Of a DNA stretch of 64,000 bases, positions 17,017-25,962 are shown piece by piece. The notes beneath the pieces were generated by a model. The model made no database searches. It had not been told where the DNA came from and saw nothing but the letters and a program-made list of their open reading frames with translations. Position 1 is the first letter of the stretch. Each line of letters opens with the position of its first letter. Source of the DNA: Patescibacteria group bacterium (lineage in GTDB: Bacteria > Patescibacteria > Microgenomatia > Daviesbacterales > UBA10151); assembly GCA_023487645.1 (NCBI GenBank), contig JAMDBX010000042.1, positions 1 through 64,000 on the forward strand. Direction: 5' to 3'. The position numbers and the translations under genes were made by a program.

Positions 17017-17841
17017 TTAGATTGAGGATAGGTCTACTTTTATCCCTGGCCCCATGGAGGCAGCCAGAGTGATGGCTTTAATTTTAGACCTGCCGATGGT
17101 GTTATAAAGGGTTTTAATGTTGGAAGCGATCTCTTCAGCTGGTTGGGCAACCTTTCCTATAGCCAAATGGATAACTTGGCCGTTGTTTTCAGTTTTGTAC
17201 TCAGTTTTGCCGCCTCGTAGCTCAGTAACAGACTTTTGCAGGTTTTCGGTCACTGTATCGTTTTTCGGGCTGGGCATCAATCCTCTGGGACCAAGTACTT
17301 TGGCAACTTTGGCCAGTTTGGGCATCCAAGCCGGGGTAGTAACTATGACATCAAAGTTGATTTTACCTTTTTCAATCTCGGCAATGGTTTCATCAGATCC
17401 AACTATATCCGCTCCGGATTTTTCCGCATCTTGGCCGAAGGCTAAAATGGTTAATTTTCGGCCAGCTAAAAAGGGCAGTAAAACAGTGCCCCGAAGATTT
17501 TTAGCCGAAGTGTTGATGTGGGCTTCAATTGTGCCGGGAAATTTAGAATAAGATACTTTTTGGGCTAAAGAAACAGCCTCTTTTAAAGAATATTTGCGGT
17601 TTTTTTCTACCTTTCCTATAGTCTTTAGGTATTTGCGGCTTCGTACTGCACCCTTTTTATCATCATTTGTATTTTGAGGACTTTTTGTTTCCTTCTTAAC
17701 CTCTTTTACATTATTTTGGGTATCTTTTTTCTCCTCAATGGGTTCATTGGCTACAACCGGCTCTTTTGGAGCGGCCTTAACCTTTTTTTCTTTAGCCTCT
17801 GGCTGAGAATCATCAATTGTTTTTATCTTAGTTTTTCCCAT
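17017..17841 (-). CDS. rplA: 50S ribosomal protein L1
   Basis: 274 residues from MGKTKIK; the upstream in-frame codons come from a repeat and are excluded. The L1 core starts near residue 66 (RSRKYLKTIGKVEKNRKYSL) and includes the conserved LGPRGLMPSPKNDTV and AIGKVAQPAEEIASNIKTL. L1 binds 23S rRNA at the exit-site stalk. The N-terminal 65 residues are a Lys/Glu-rich extension absent from typical L1 (about 230 residues). Last gene of secE-nusG-rplK-rplA; 74 bases with a palindromic repeat separate it from rplK. Confidence 0.96.
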   Translation of the reverse strand: MGKTKIKTIDDSQPEAKEKKVKAAPKEPVVANEPIEEKKDTQNNVKEVKKETKSPQNTNDDKKGAVRSRKYLKTIGKVEKNRKYSLKEAVSLAQKVSYSKFPGTIEAHINTSAKNLRGTVLLPFLAGRKLTILAFGQDAEKSGADIVGSDETIAEIEKGKINFDVIVTTPAWMPKLAKVAKVLGPRGLMPSPKNDTVTENLQKSVTELRGGKTEYKTENNGQVIHLAIGKVAQPAEEIASNIKTLYNTIGRSKIKAITLAASMGPGIKVDLSSI

Positions 17842-17849
17842 GTTCGACT

Positions 17850-17907
17850 CACTTCGTTCGCTCACCACTGTAGTTCAAGTCGAACCACCCTGAGCGAAGT
17901 CGAAGGG
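17850..17907. repeat. Palindromic repeat in the rplK-rplA spacer
   Basis: Contains GACTCACTTCGTTCGCTCAC, TTCAAGTCGAACCACC and CTGAGCGAAGTCGAAGGG, short inverted segments around TTCGACTTC. It fills nearly the whole spacer between rplK and rplA, so it lies in the mRNA just before the rplA start. Confidence 0.55.
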
Positions 17908-17915
17908 TTATCTCC

Positions 17916-18341
17916 TTACTTTGCTACTTTTACCCCCATACTTCTGGCTGCGCCTTCAACAATTTTCATTGCTGCTTCTATATTTTTTGTGTTCAAATCT
18001 GGCATTTTAGCTTCTGCTATAGCTCTAACCTGTTCTTTAGTCAAAGTTCCGGCTACCTCTTTTCCAACTTTACCGGCTCCTTTTTCTAATTTTAATGATT
18101 TTTTGATCATTTCAGCTACCGGCGGCTCTTTGGTAATAAAAGAAAAAGTTCGGTCTTCATAAACTGTAATAACTACCGGTAAAATATTTCCTGACCGCTC
18201 TTGGGTTTTTTCATTAAATGCTTTGACAAACTCCATGATCGGTAAGCCGTGCTGGCCTAAAGCCGGACCAACCGGAGGCGCAGCCGTAGCTGATCCAGCC
18301 GGAATATTTAATTTAATGTAAGTTTTAATCTTTTTTGCCAT
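17916..18341 (-). CDS. rplK: 50S ribosomal protein L11
   Basis: 141 residues, normal length. The N-terminal domain has [20 protein letters not shown] and [16 protein letters not shown]; the C-terminal rRNA-binding domain has [21 protein letters not shown]11 sits at the GTPase-associated centre. 39 bases downstream of nusG, in the usual order. Confidence 0.97.
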   Translation of the reverse strand: MAKKIKTYIKLNIPAGSATAAPPVGPALGQHGLPIMEFVKAFNEKTQERSGNILPVVITVYEDRTFSFITKEPPVAEMIKKSLKLEKGAGKVGKEVAGTLTKEQVRAIAEAKMPDLNTKNIEAAMKIVEGAARSMGVKVAK

Positions 18342-18380
18342 AAAATATAATGATTATAATTTTTATAATAGTTATAACGG

Positions 18381-19145
18381 TTATAGTTTAGCAACCTGCA
18401 AAAAGTCCAGTTCCACCGGCGTTTCCCGTCCAAAGATGGACACCAAGACCTTAATTTTACCACGTTCCTTATCAACTGATTCGATCTTGCCGATAAATTC
18501 AGCAAAGGGTCCGTCAACGATTTTGACAGTATCGCCTTCAGTAAAGATTTGTTTGTAAGTCGGCTGGCCGCCCTGTTTCATAAAGGTGACAATCGACTGG
18601 ACTTCTCGTTCGGAGATTGGAGTCGGTTTGCTGCTCATGCCGATAAAGGAGGTGATGCCTTGGGTAGTCCTCACTGCCAGCCAGGATTCATCATCCAAAA
18701 CCATTTTAACCAAGATATAACCCGGAAAGATTTTTTCTTTAACTGTTTCTTTTTTGCCGCTGCGGATTTCAATCTTTTCCTGGGTGGGTACTAATACGTC
18801 CACAATTTTATCTTCCAAATGCTCTGATTCTACCCTTTGTTTTAAGGTAGCTGCTACCCGGTTTTCGTGGCCAGAATAAGTATGGACTACATACCATTTG
18901 GCATCCGGATTGGTAGTAGCTTCTTCAGCTTCTTCAATCGCCTCCTCTACAGGTTCTGCTACCTCTTCTTCAGCTTTTTCTTCAGCAGAGGTAGTCCCTT
19001 GTACCTGATCTTCTGATGCTTGCTCCTGGGTTTTCTCTTCAGGTGTATTTTCAGTAGACTCAGCAGTCTCCTCAGGAGTTTCCTCCTGTTGTTGTTTTTC
19101 AACCTCCTCGGCTGTTTGTTTTAAGTTTTGATCGTCGTCTGTCAT
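18381..19145 (-). CDS. nusG: Transcription termination/antitermination protein NusG
   Basis: 254 residues. An acidic Glu/Thr-rich extension covers about residues 1-80. The NGN domain follows (KWYVVHTYSGHENRVAATLK, FPGYILVKMVLDDESWLAVR), then the KOW domain (DTVKIVDGPFAEFIGKIESV). NusG binds RNA polymerase at the clamp and couples it to the ribosome or Rho. The family is normally about 180 residues; the extra length is the acidic tail. Downstream of secE. Confidence 0.95.
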   Translation of the reverse strand: MTDDDQNLKQTAEEVEKQQQEETPEETAESTENTPEEKTQEQASEDQVQGTTSAEEKAEEEVAEPVEEAIEEAEEATTNPDAKWYVVHTYSGHENRVAATLKQRVESEHLEDKIVDVLVPTQEKIEIRSGKKETVKEKIFPGYILVKMVLDDESWLAVRTTQGITSFIGMSSKPTPISEREVQSIVTFMKQGGQPTYKQIFTEGDTVKIVDGPFAEFIGKIESVDKERGKIKVLVSIFGRETPVELDFLQVAKL

Positions 19146-19199
19146 GTTAGTAATTTTTAAGTCTAGCCAATGAAGTTTGGCTTAGGTTCTTGTCGGAAT

Positions 19200-19271
19200 C
19201 TATTTATTTAAAACTACGCTTAGTAGCGTGGTTAATAGATAGTCGATTCCTCCAATGAGCCTTCGTTTCAC
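19200..19271 (-). pseudogene. Duplicated 3' end of secE
   Basis: On the minus strand, in frame with secE but beyond its stop, a 23-codon stretch encodes VKRRLIGGIDYLLTTLLSVV plus LNK and a TAG. This is a second SecE C-terminus (compare IGAIDYLLTSALALIMKK in the intact gene). Both copies share the 15 bases GACTATCTATTAACC. A hairpin (arms CCAATGAGCC and GGCTCTTGG, 19252-19283) lies between them. Read as a partial tandem duplication or an older secE end displaced by an insertion. Confidence 0.6.
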
Positions 19272-19283
19272 TCAGGCTCTTGG
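19252..19283. repeat. Hairpin element between the two secE 3' ends
   Basis: Inverted arms CCAATGAGCC and GGCTCTTGG with a short loop. Adjacent ATAGCGCCA (minus-strand sense) is the reverse complement of TGGCGCTAT inside secE. It resembles the dispersed palindromic elements elsewhere in the window. Confidence 0.55.
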
Positions 19284-19292
19284 CGCTATCTT

Positions 19293-19487
19293 TTATTTTT
19301 TCATAATCAACGCTAACGCGCTGGTTAATAGATAGTCTATAGCGCCAATAAAAAAGCCTACAATAACTGTTACTAAAATAACAATTACCGTAAGCCTAAT
19401 AGTTAAATCTGGTGTTGGCCAAACAACTTTAGACAATTCTACCCTAACTTCGGTTAAAAAGTCAATTACACGTTTAATAATCGGCAT
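19293..19487 (-). CDS. secE: Preprotein translocase subunit SecE
   Basis: 64 residues with one transmembrane helix. FLTEVRVELSKVVWPTPDLT is the conserved amphipathic helix of SecE, followed by the membrane segment VIVILVTVIVGFFIGAIDYL. SecE stabilises SecY in the membrane. It is first in secE-nusG-rplK-rplA. TAAGAT lies 9 bases before the ATG. A second copy of its 3' end follows the stop. Confidence 0.93.
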   Translation of the reverse strand: MPIIKRVIDFLTEVRVELSKVVWPTPDLTIRLTVIVILVTVIVGFFIGAIDYLLTSALALIMKK

Positions 19488-19556
19488 ATGGTCTAAATCT
19501 TACCATATTGAATGTCTTGGTTCTAGAGGATATAGTACAGATGCTTGGCTCAAGTT

Positions 19557-19964
19557 ATGAAAAAACATCTTGCTATTATGCATAAATCTGCTGCTGAGGC
19601 TATTTTTGCCGGGACCAAAACAATAGAAACGCGTTTTAGTAAACACAAAATTGCCCCTTTTGGGGTAGTTTCCCAAGGCGATATTGTTTATATGAAGCTA
19701 CCCGGAGAAGATATTGTGGGACAGTTTAAGGTGAAAAAAGTTTTCTCTTATGAAGGTTTGGTCCCTGAGGATATAGAAAAAATTTTTCAGGATTTTGGAA
19801 AACAAATTAGTATGGGCAACAAAGATGAGGATGAGGAGTTTAAAAAATCTAAAGTTGAAAGCTCTTTTGGGACCCTTATTTTTATCTCTGAATCGGAAAG
19901 GTTTATCACTTCACCTATCAAAATTAAAAAGAATGACATGCGAGGCTGGATGGTTTTAGAGTGA
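19557..19964 (+). CDS. ASCH/PUA-like domain protein
   Basis: 135 residues from ATG 19557; a TTG at 19545 is possible. HLAIMHKSAAEAIFAGTKTI with ETRFSKHKIAPFG is the ASCH signature (K-x(n)-G-x-K-T-x-E-x-R), and GDIVYMKLPGEDIVGQFKVK forms the beta barrel. ASCH proteins are thought to bind RNA or act in nucleotide processing. Divergent from secE and followed by a small regulator. Confidence 0.7.
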   Translation: MKKHLAIMHKSAAEAIFAGTKTIETRFSKHKIAPFGVVSQGDIVYMKLPGEDIVGQFKVKKVFSYEGLVPEDIEKIFQDFGKQISMGNKDEDEEFKKSKVESSFGTLIFISESERFITSPIKIKKNDMRGWMVLE

Positions 19965-20013
19965 GCTAAATTACTGCTAATAAAACCTATTTAACCCATA
20001 ATATACTAGATTT

Positions 20014-20295
20014 ATGTCCAAAGAAAAGCTTGTTTCCATCAAGATACCCCAGGTATTGGCCCAGGATTTAGAGGAAATTGCCACACGGCACGGTTCATCC
20101 CGGGATGAAATATGCCAAAAAATTTTGCGGTTTGGGGCAGCCATTGAAAGGATGCAGCAGTCAGGAGGCGCGATCGGTACTATTTATGTCCGGTTTGAAG
20201 AGGGTATCAACAGGGTGGATTTATTCCCACAAAAAGACCAAGTTGAGGAGGAAAAAATTCCTTCCAATATTACCCAATTTCCCACTAAAGATTAG
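20014..20295 (+). CDS. Ribbon-helix-helix-like small protein
   Basis: 93 residues. LVSIKIPQVLAQDLEEIATR followed by HGSSRDEICQKILRFGAAIE fits a ribbon-helix-helix DNA-binding fold (beta strand, two helices). TATACT ends 6 bases before ATG, predicting a leaderless mRNA. The C-terminal 45 residues are acidic and of unknown role. Its stop is immediately followed by the stop of the convergent PBP gene. Confidence 0.6.
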   Translation: MSKEKLVSIKIPQVLAQDLEEIATRHGSSRDEICQKILRFGAAIERMQQSGGAIGTIYVRFEEGINRVDLFPQKDQVEEEKIPSNITQFPTKD

Positions 20296-22569
20296 TTATT
20301 GGGTAGTTTGGGTTTGGTCGGCGGTATAAGCAGTAACGGGGTCGGAGTAAGTAATTGCCTCTTTTTGGCTTTGAAAACCAACAACTGTTTTAGGTACTTT
20401 ACCGGAGATAGCTAAATCCCGATGTCCGCCAATTGTAGTTTCAATAATTCCTGATGGTCTTTTAAATCCGAGATCCGCTTGGCCTGTCAAAAGTGAGTCC
20501 ATAATATCATGCCAAATTGGGGTGGCCCCGGTAATCCCGGAGGCAAGCCTTTGGTCCATTGGTGAATAGTCATTATTTCCCACCCAGGCTCCTACAACAT
20601 ATTGAGGAGTGTACCCAAAAGCCCAATTGTCCCGTTTGTCATCGGAGGTACCGGTTTTGACGGCTACGGTTTGGTTGGGAATTACCAACTGGGAATTGGG
20701 ACCAAAAGCCGGGGTACGGGCATTATTATCCGATAAAATATTGGTCAAAAGGTAAGCAACTTCTTCTGTTAGGACTTTTTTCCCGTCAACTTTTCGGTGG
20801 TCTTCCAAGACGTTACCATAATTGTCCGTGACTTCCAAGATTGGATTGGGGTCATGCCTGATCCCTCCTGCAGCTAATGTTCCGTAGACACTCATCATAT
20901 CAATCATTCTCACGGCTCCTGCCCCCAGCGTTAAAGACAACCCGTAATTTTCCGGTTGATCAAAAGTGGTAATCCCCATCTCTCTGGCAGTCTCCACCAT
21001 GGCTGGTATGCCTACCATTGCCAATACCTTTACTGCCGGTATGTTATAAGAGGAACCCAGGGCGGTGCGCAGGGTCACCGGTCCATGGAAACGGCTGTCG
21101 TAATTGACCGGGGAATATCCCTGACCCCAAGGGTTGGTAAAGGTGGTGGAAGAGTCTAAGACTACTGTTCCGGGAGTAAAGCCTTCCTTAAAAGCTGTGG
21201 CATATGTTATGGGTTTAATTGACGATCCCGGTTGTCTTAAGGCCAGGGTAACATTAAAGTTGCCGTCCGTGGAATCAAAATAATTTTTACTGCCCACCAT
21301 GGCCAAAATTTCTCCGGTTTGGGCATCCGTCACCATGGCGGCACCGTTACCCACTTTCAGGTCAGCTAGTTCGGCAATTTGCTCAGCCACTACGGATTGG
21401 GCCATTTCCTGGATATTTAAGTCTAAAGTTGTGGTTACTTTTAAACCACCCTGGGACACCACTCTTTCTCCATACTTTGAGGCTAAAAGGGAGCGGATAT
21501 ACATTACAAAATGAGGAGCCCGAATATCTTGGGTTGGCGGACGAAAGCTGAGCTGTTGTTTGAAAGATTCATCTGCTTGTTGTCTGGTGATATAACCATC
21601 TTCTACCATCCGTCTCAAGACTTCCGACTGCCGTTGCTTCCCTTGTTCAGGGTGAATTCCGTAAGGTGAATACTGGGTTGGGGCTGCGGGAAGTCCGGCT
21701 AAATAAGAGCTTTCCGCCAAATTGAGGTCCTTGGCTTGTTTGCCAAAATACATTTCCGCTGCCGCCTCAATACCCCAAGCCGGACCGCCGTAGGGGGCTT
21801 CGTTAAAGTACATCTGCAAAATCTCTTTTTTACTGTAAATGCGCTCGGCCCAAAAAGCCAGGACTGCTTCCTTAATTTTGCGAGTAATAGTTTGGTCAGG
21901 TGTAAGCAGAGTATTTTTGATCAACTGCTGGGTGATTGTTGATCCTCCTTGTAAACCTTCATCTTGCGAGTTGTTCCTGTGCGAGGTTAAGTCTTTTATA
22001 AAGGCTCGGGCTACACCCAATGGGTCAATTCCCGGGTGGGTAAAAAAGTGTTTGTCCTCAATGGCGATGGTGGCATCAACCAAACTGGACGGTAGCTCCT
22101 CAAGTTTGATTGGCTTGCTATTTCTGCCTTCATAAAATTGGAAAAGCAGCTGTCCGTGGCGGTCAAGGATTTGGGTAGTCAATGGACGTTGAGTAGAGGT
22201 TAATTGGGTAGGTGAGGGAAGCTGGGTGGCCAGTTTCATGACCAAAAAGCCGTAACCGGAAAAAAGCAGCACCAAACCCACAAGAACCAGCCGCCACCGG
22301 AGCGCTTTGGGTATCAGATAATACAGGGGTCTTCTATTTTTGGGATGTCCTCTTTTTTTCTTAGGTGTAAAAAGGCGAAACCCGAAAACCGTTTGTATAA
22401 AATATTTACCCAAAATTTTTGGTATATGGCCAAGTTTGATTAGCAGGAAAATAAATAGAAAAAAGAATAATTTAAGGTAGTAGGAGACTGAAAAAAGTTT
22501 TGCCGATACGAAGTATTGATTTATAGGATAAGTTTTTTGAATGGGAGGATTGCTCTTTTTACTCCTCAT
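20296..22569 (-). CDS. Bifunctional penicillin-binding protein 1A (first copy)
   Basis: 757 residues. An N-terminal basic region and transmembrane helices (about 26-46 and 93-115) precede a GT51 transglycosylase domain (EDKHFFTHPGIDPLGVARAF, GGSTITQQLIKNTLL). The transpeptidase domain has the active-site SSIK (PGSSIKPITYATA), SYN (GSSYNIPAV) and KTGTS. It polymerises and cross-links peptidoglycan outside the membrane. A GGAAG sequence lies 5 bases before the ATG. Paralogue of 30095-32395. Confidence 0.95.
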   Translation of the reverse strand: MRSKKSNPPIQKTYPINQYFVSAKLFSVSYYLKLFFFLFIFLLIKLGHIPKILGKYFIQTVFGFRLFTPKKKRGHPKNRRPLYYLIPKALRWRLVLVGLVLLFSGYGFLVMKLATQLPSPTQLTSTQRPLTTQILDRHGQLLFQFYEGRNSKPIKLEELPSSLVDATIAIEDKHFFTHPGIDPLGVARAFIKDLTSHRNNSQDEGLQGGSTITQQLIKNTLLTPDQTITRKIKEAVLAFWAERIYSKKEILQMYFNEAPYGGPAWGIEAAAEMYFGKQAKDLNLAESSYLAGLPAAPTQYSPYGIHPEQGKQRQSEVLRRMVEDGYITRQQADESFKQQLSFRPPTQDIRAPHFVMYIRSLLASKYGERVVSQGGLKVTTTLDLNIQEMAQSVVAEQIAELADLKVGNGAAMVTDAQTGEILAMVGSKNYFDSTDGNFNVTLALRQPGSSIKPITYATAFKEGFTPGTVVLDSSTTFTNPWGQGYSPVNYDSRFHGPVTLRTALGSSYNIPAVKVLAMVGIPAMVETAREMGITTFDQPENYGLSLTLGAGAVRMIDMMSVYGTLAAGGIRHDPNPILEVTDNYGNVLEDHRKVDGKKVLTEEVAYLLTNILSDNNARTPAFGPNSQLVIPNQTVAVKTGTSDDKRDNWAFGYTPQYVVGAWVGNNDYSPMDQRLASGITGATPIWHDIMDSLLTGQADLGFKRPSGIIETTIGGHRDLAISGKVPKTVVGFQSQKEAITYSDPVTAYTADQTQTTQ

Positions 22570-22697
22570 TTAACTTCCGTCAACACCCCTTCCAAGCTCA
22601 TTGTATACACTTAAAAGATGCTTGGGGAAGTCTAACTAAATGTGTATAAATAGGTCTTTATAGGTCAATTTTAAATTACAAAAAATTTTAAGATAGG

Positions 22698-23714
22698 TTA
22701 TTTGAATAAGGTTTGGGCATAGTCCCAATACTCGGGGTGGCCGTGGATTTTCATCCAGTACCACCATTCCGTCCCCCAAAGGTATTGCTCTTTAATAGTA
22801 GTTCTGGCAGTAAAGTTGACGGCGTTTTGGAACTTGTTGATATCAAAAATTTTTACCTGCTCTCCGATAGGAATCTGGGCTAAGGGTTTGCCGGGAGACC
22901 AAGGCTCTGTTTGTAGTTCACTAATAAAGATTCCTTGGGAATGAGGTGCAAAGATGCTTTTAGTTAGATAAGCCTTCAGCCGGTAATATAAGGGCGGCAA
23001 TGGATAGTCCAAATATCCCAAAATCGGATTCCAGACGGTGCGGTATAAAGAAGAGCCCATGATATCGGAAAACTTTAAAGCCGTCACCCAGGTCCCCAGT
23101 TCTCCCGAATCGGTGAGGACGACAGGTCGGTTGTCTCTGGAACGGACTAAATCAACCTCTTGTTTTAAAAAATCTTCACTAAACATTTTACAAATTCCAA
23201 AATTTAGTAGCGGTTCATTTTCTATTTGCCAGGCAACAATCTCCGGCCTGTTTTTAAAATGTTCTACCTCTTGGTCTAAAAGTTTTAAGATCTCATCCTC
23301 TGATTGTTTTTTGTTTAAATTAGCTGCCCATTTGGGAGAAAAACATTCAGGCCAGCGGGGAACTTTATAACCTAAGGATAAAATGATTTGGGTATTTTTT
23401 TCTTGGGCCATGTCCAGCAGAGCGTCGGTTTGCCCGAAATCAAATTGTCCCGGGGTTTTTTCTACCATATCCCAATAAACCGGAAGACGGATTTTTTTAA
23501 CTTTTAAATCATCAATGATACTTTGGAAAACTTCTTTGGGGTCAAGGCCAAGCTGCTGGGAATAAGCAGAAGAAAAGGTTACTCCATAAGTAATTTTAGG
23601 CAAGGGTGTAACCAGCCTTAAAAATAAATCCACGGCCCAAAAAGATAGGAAGACGACTACTCCTGCAGCGGAAATTATTAATAAAAATTTTAATAAATAT
23701 TTTTTGAGTCTCAT
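22698..23714 (-). CDS. Membrane-anchored clan GH-A glycosidase-like protein
   Basis: 338 residues. An N-terminal transmembrane helix (about 8-33) precedes a TIM barrel. YWDMVEKTPGQFDFGQTDAL is typical of GH-A enzymes. The acid/base Glu is in WQIENEPLLNF and the likely nucleophile Glu in IFISELQTEPW. The acid/base motif N-E-P and a downstream strand-7 Glu support catalytic activity. Specific substrate unknown. Its ATG overlaps the EamA gene by 4 bases, so the three genes 25896-22698 are coupled. Confidence 0.7.
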   Translation of the reverse strand: MRLKKYLLKFLLIISAAGVVVFLSFWAVDLFLRLVTPLPKITYGVTFSSAYSQQLGLDPKEVFQSIIDDLKVKKIRLPVYWDMVEKTPGQFDFGQTDALLDMAQEKNTQIILSLGYKVPRWPECFSPKWAANLNKKQSEDEILKLLDQEVEHFKNRPEIVAWQIENEPLLNFGICKMFSEDFLKQEVDLVRSRDNRPVVLTDSGELGTWVTALKFSDIMGSSLYRTVWNPILGYLDYPLPPLYYRLKAYLTKSIFAPHSQGIFISELQTEPWSPGKPLAQIPIGEQVKIFDINKFQNAVNFTARTTIKEQYLWGTEWWYWMKIHGHPEYWDYAQTLFK

Positions 23715-24616
23715 TTAGTTAAAAGATACAGACCAAAACTGATAACCAAAGCCCCGAGTACTTTTTGGAAAATAACTTTTTTTGAAAGTTTTTCTTCTAA
23801 TAAATGAGGGTGTTTTCGGGCTAAAATTAAAGAGACGATTAAAATAACCAGGTACTGAATACCAAAAAGGGCATTGACTAGGGCCGGATTGACTAGGGAA
23901 ACTCCATATGTGGTAAGAAGTCCGGAAAGCGCACCCATTGTTTGGCCGGCAGCCAAAAGTAGGAGGGTGGCCTTTGAGCCAACATTATTAGCAGAAGAAC
24001 GTGAGGAAAAAATTTGTTTTCTGATATTGGGATAAAGTAAAAAAGTTAAGACAAAAAAACCAGAGCTGGCACGACTGATAATCAAACCATCTAAAAATGA
24101 CAGTTTTAGAAATGCTTCTCGAAGTAGTATGTAGGAAATAGCAAAAAGGAGTCCTGCTCCAAGCAGCCAGAGGAATTTTTTATCAAATTTTACTTTTTTT
24201 ATCCAGAGATTGAGGGTTAAGATAATTGCTCCGGAAATTAAAACAAAAAAAGCGAGATATTGGATTGAGCTAAGGTTTTGGTTTAAAAATATCCCCCCAA
24301 CAATAATAGTAAAAAAGGGATTTAAAAAGCCAACAATTGGTCCAACAACTGAGGCCTCACTTTGTTTCAAGGAGGCAAAAAATGCATAAAGGGCAAAAAC
24401 ATTGACTATTCCAGAGATTATCGCCATGTATACTCCTGGACCAGGATGGAAGCTGAAGCCGAAAGGAATTAAAAGAAGTGTTGCAAGTTGTAAGAAGTTG
24501 ATATAAAAGGTGTAGGTAATGGGTTTGGGTAAGGAAGTTCTAAGAAGAATTTTATCTATTAAGATGGCTCCGCCATTAAATGTATAAGCAAGAATAGCAA
24601 TAGGTAAAAAGTTCAT
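23711..24616 (-). CDS. EamA/DMT-family transporter
   Basis: 301 residues with ten predicted helices in two five-helix EamA repeats. Conserved pieces are FASLKQSEASVVGPIVGFLN in the first half and SLVNPALVNALFGIQYLVIL in the second. It probably exports or imports a small metabolite, and the flanking glycosidases suggest a sugar. It overlaps both neighbours by 4 bases (ATGA at each junction). Confidence 0.8.
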   Translation of the reverse strand: MNFLPIAILAYTFNGGAILIDKILLRTSLPKPITYTFYINFLQLATLLLIPFGFSFHPGPGVYMAIISGIVNVFALYAFFASLKQSEASVVGPIVGFLNPFFTIIVGGIFLNQNLSSIQYLAFFVLISGAIILTLNLWIKKVKFDKKFLWLLGAGLLFAISYILLREAFLKLSFLDGLIISRASSGFFVLTFLLYPNIRKQIFSSRSSANNVGSKATLLLLAAGQTMGALSGLLTTYGVSLVNPALVNALFGIQYLVILIVSLILARKHPHLLEEKLSKKVIFQKVLGALVISFGLYLLTK

Positions 24617-25896
24617 TTGGGAATTTTTAAAACCTCGCTCACATGGACACGGTGACCCAAAAATTTCATCAATTCATGACGGATACCGTTGTGTTTGATA
24701 ATATCGGCATAAATTAAGGCAGAAGGTCGCAACAGCCGTTTTTGGGTTTGATAATCAACTTCCACTAAGCCAAAACGGGGACCGAAGCCACGGAACCATT
24801 CATAATTGTCCAAAAGCGACCAGTAAAAAAATCCTCTGACATCTACCCCGGCCTGGATTGCCCGGTAAACTTCCTGCAAATATTGCATCAAAAAGCGGAT
24901 CCGCCGGTCGTCGTTGGAAGCGGCGATTCCGCATTCGGTAATGTAAATCGGCAGACCGTCGGCAAGATCAGTTAATACATCAAAAATTCCTTCGGGAAAA
25001 ATTTCCCAACCCAAATCGGAAACATCCCTGGTAAAACCACTGACATCCACTTCTTTAGGAAAAAGGCCTTCTCTTTTTAAACGGTGATGAAAATAATAAT
25101 TGACTCCCAAAAAATCATGATAGCCTTTTGTTAGCAGGTAAAAGCCGTGGTTGGCGATTACATCGCTGACGATTACCCCCAGTTGCTCAATTACAGAATG
25201 TTTGTGGTAGGCACTGTATGATTGGACATTTTGGGCAATACCCACGGGTTTTTTTGGGGTGATTTTATGCAGCAGCTGGTAAGCTTTTTTGTGGGCCAAG
25301 GCAAAGTTGCGGTAGGTTTTAATCTGTCCCAACAAGCCCTTTTTAGAATTGGGGAATTGGGGATCAATATACATATGCCAAACATAAATTCCCGGTTCAT
25401 TGATAGTAATCCAGATATCAACATAATCCTTGATTTGGGGGGCAATGGTTTTGATGAAACGTTCAAAATAATAAGAAGATTTACGGTTTTCCCAGCCTCC
25501 TTTTTTGGCAAACCAGAGGGGATTGGTCCAGTGGTGTAAGGTTAGCATCACTGTTATTCCACGGTCTTTTAAAGCTTTCAGGACTGATTTGTAATGGTCA
25601 ATTTCATTTTGGTCAAACTTGCCTTCTTCAGGTTCGATTCTTGACCATTCAAGGGAAAGGCGGTGTGCATTATGGTTTAAGGATTTAACCAGGTCAAAAT
25701 CTTCCTCATACCTATGGTATTGGTCACAAGCCTCTCCTGAAGGGGGAATTTTACCTTTGTTTTCCCAGTCCCACCAGTCATTGTGGATATTGTTGCCTTC
25801 AACCTGGTGGGCTGAAGTAGCAGCCCCCCACAAAAAATCTTTAGGAAAGGTTAAAGTAGCATGGTCATGTTTGGGGATAGGCTTTGAGGTCGGCAT
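24613..25896 (-). CDS. Family 1 glycosidase (beta-glucosidase-like)
   Basis: 427 residues. FPKDFLWGAATSAHQVEGNN is the GH1 N-terminal signature. The acid/base Glu lies in WITINEPGIYVWHMY and the nucleophile Glu in YITECGIAASNDD (family ITENG). YHRYEEDFDLVKSLNHNAHR and GFFYWSLLDNYEW are further GH1 blocks. No signal peptide, so it is cytoplasmic and probably cleaves imported beta-linked disaccharides. AAGGA 7 bases before ATG is a Shine-Dalgarno. First gene of the glycosidase operon. Confidence 0.92.
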   Translation of the reverse strand: MPTSKPIPKHDHATLTFPKDFLWGAATSAHQVEGNNIHNDWWDWENKGKIPPSGEACDQYHRYEEDFDLVKSLNHNAHRLSLEWSRIEPEEGKFDQNEIDHYKSVLKALKDRGITVMLTLHHWTNPLWFAKKGGWENRKSSYYFERFIKTIAPQIKDYVDIWITINEPGIYVWHMYIDPQFPNSKKGLLGQIKTYRNFALAHKKAYQLLHKITPKKPVGIAQNVQSYSAYHKHSVIEQLGVIVSDVIANHGFYLLTKGYHDFLGVNYYFHHRLKREGLFPKEVDVSGFTRDVSDLGWEIFPEGIFDVLTDLADGLPIYITECGIAASNDDRRIRFLMQYLQEVYRAIQAGVDVRGFFYWSLLDNYEWFRGFGPRFGLVEVDYQTQKRLLRPSALIYADIIKHNGIRHELMKFLGHRVHVSEVLKIPK

Positions 25897-25962
25897 ATGA
25901 AGATCCTTGGTTTACGTTTTTTAGCATATCATAAAAAAACGAAGGTGAGAATGCTAAAAAGT

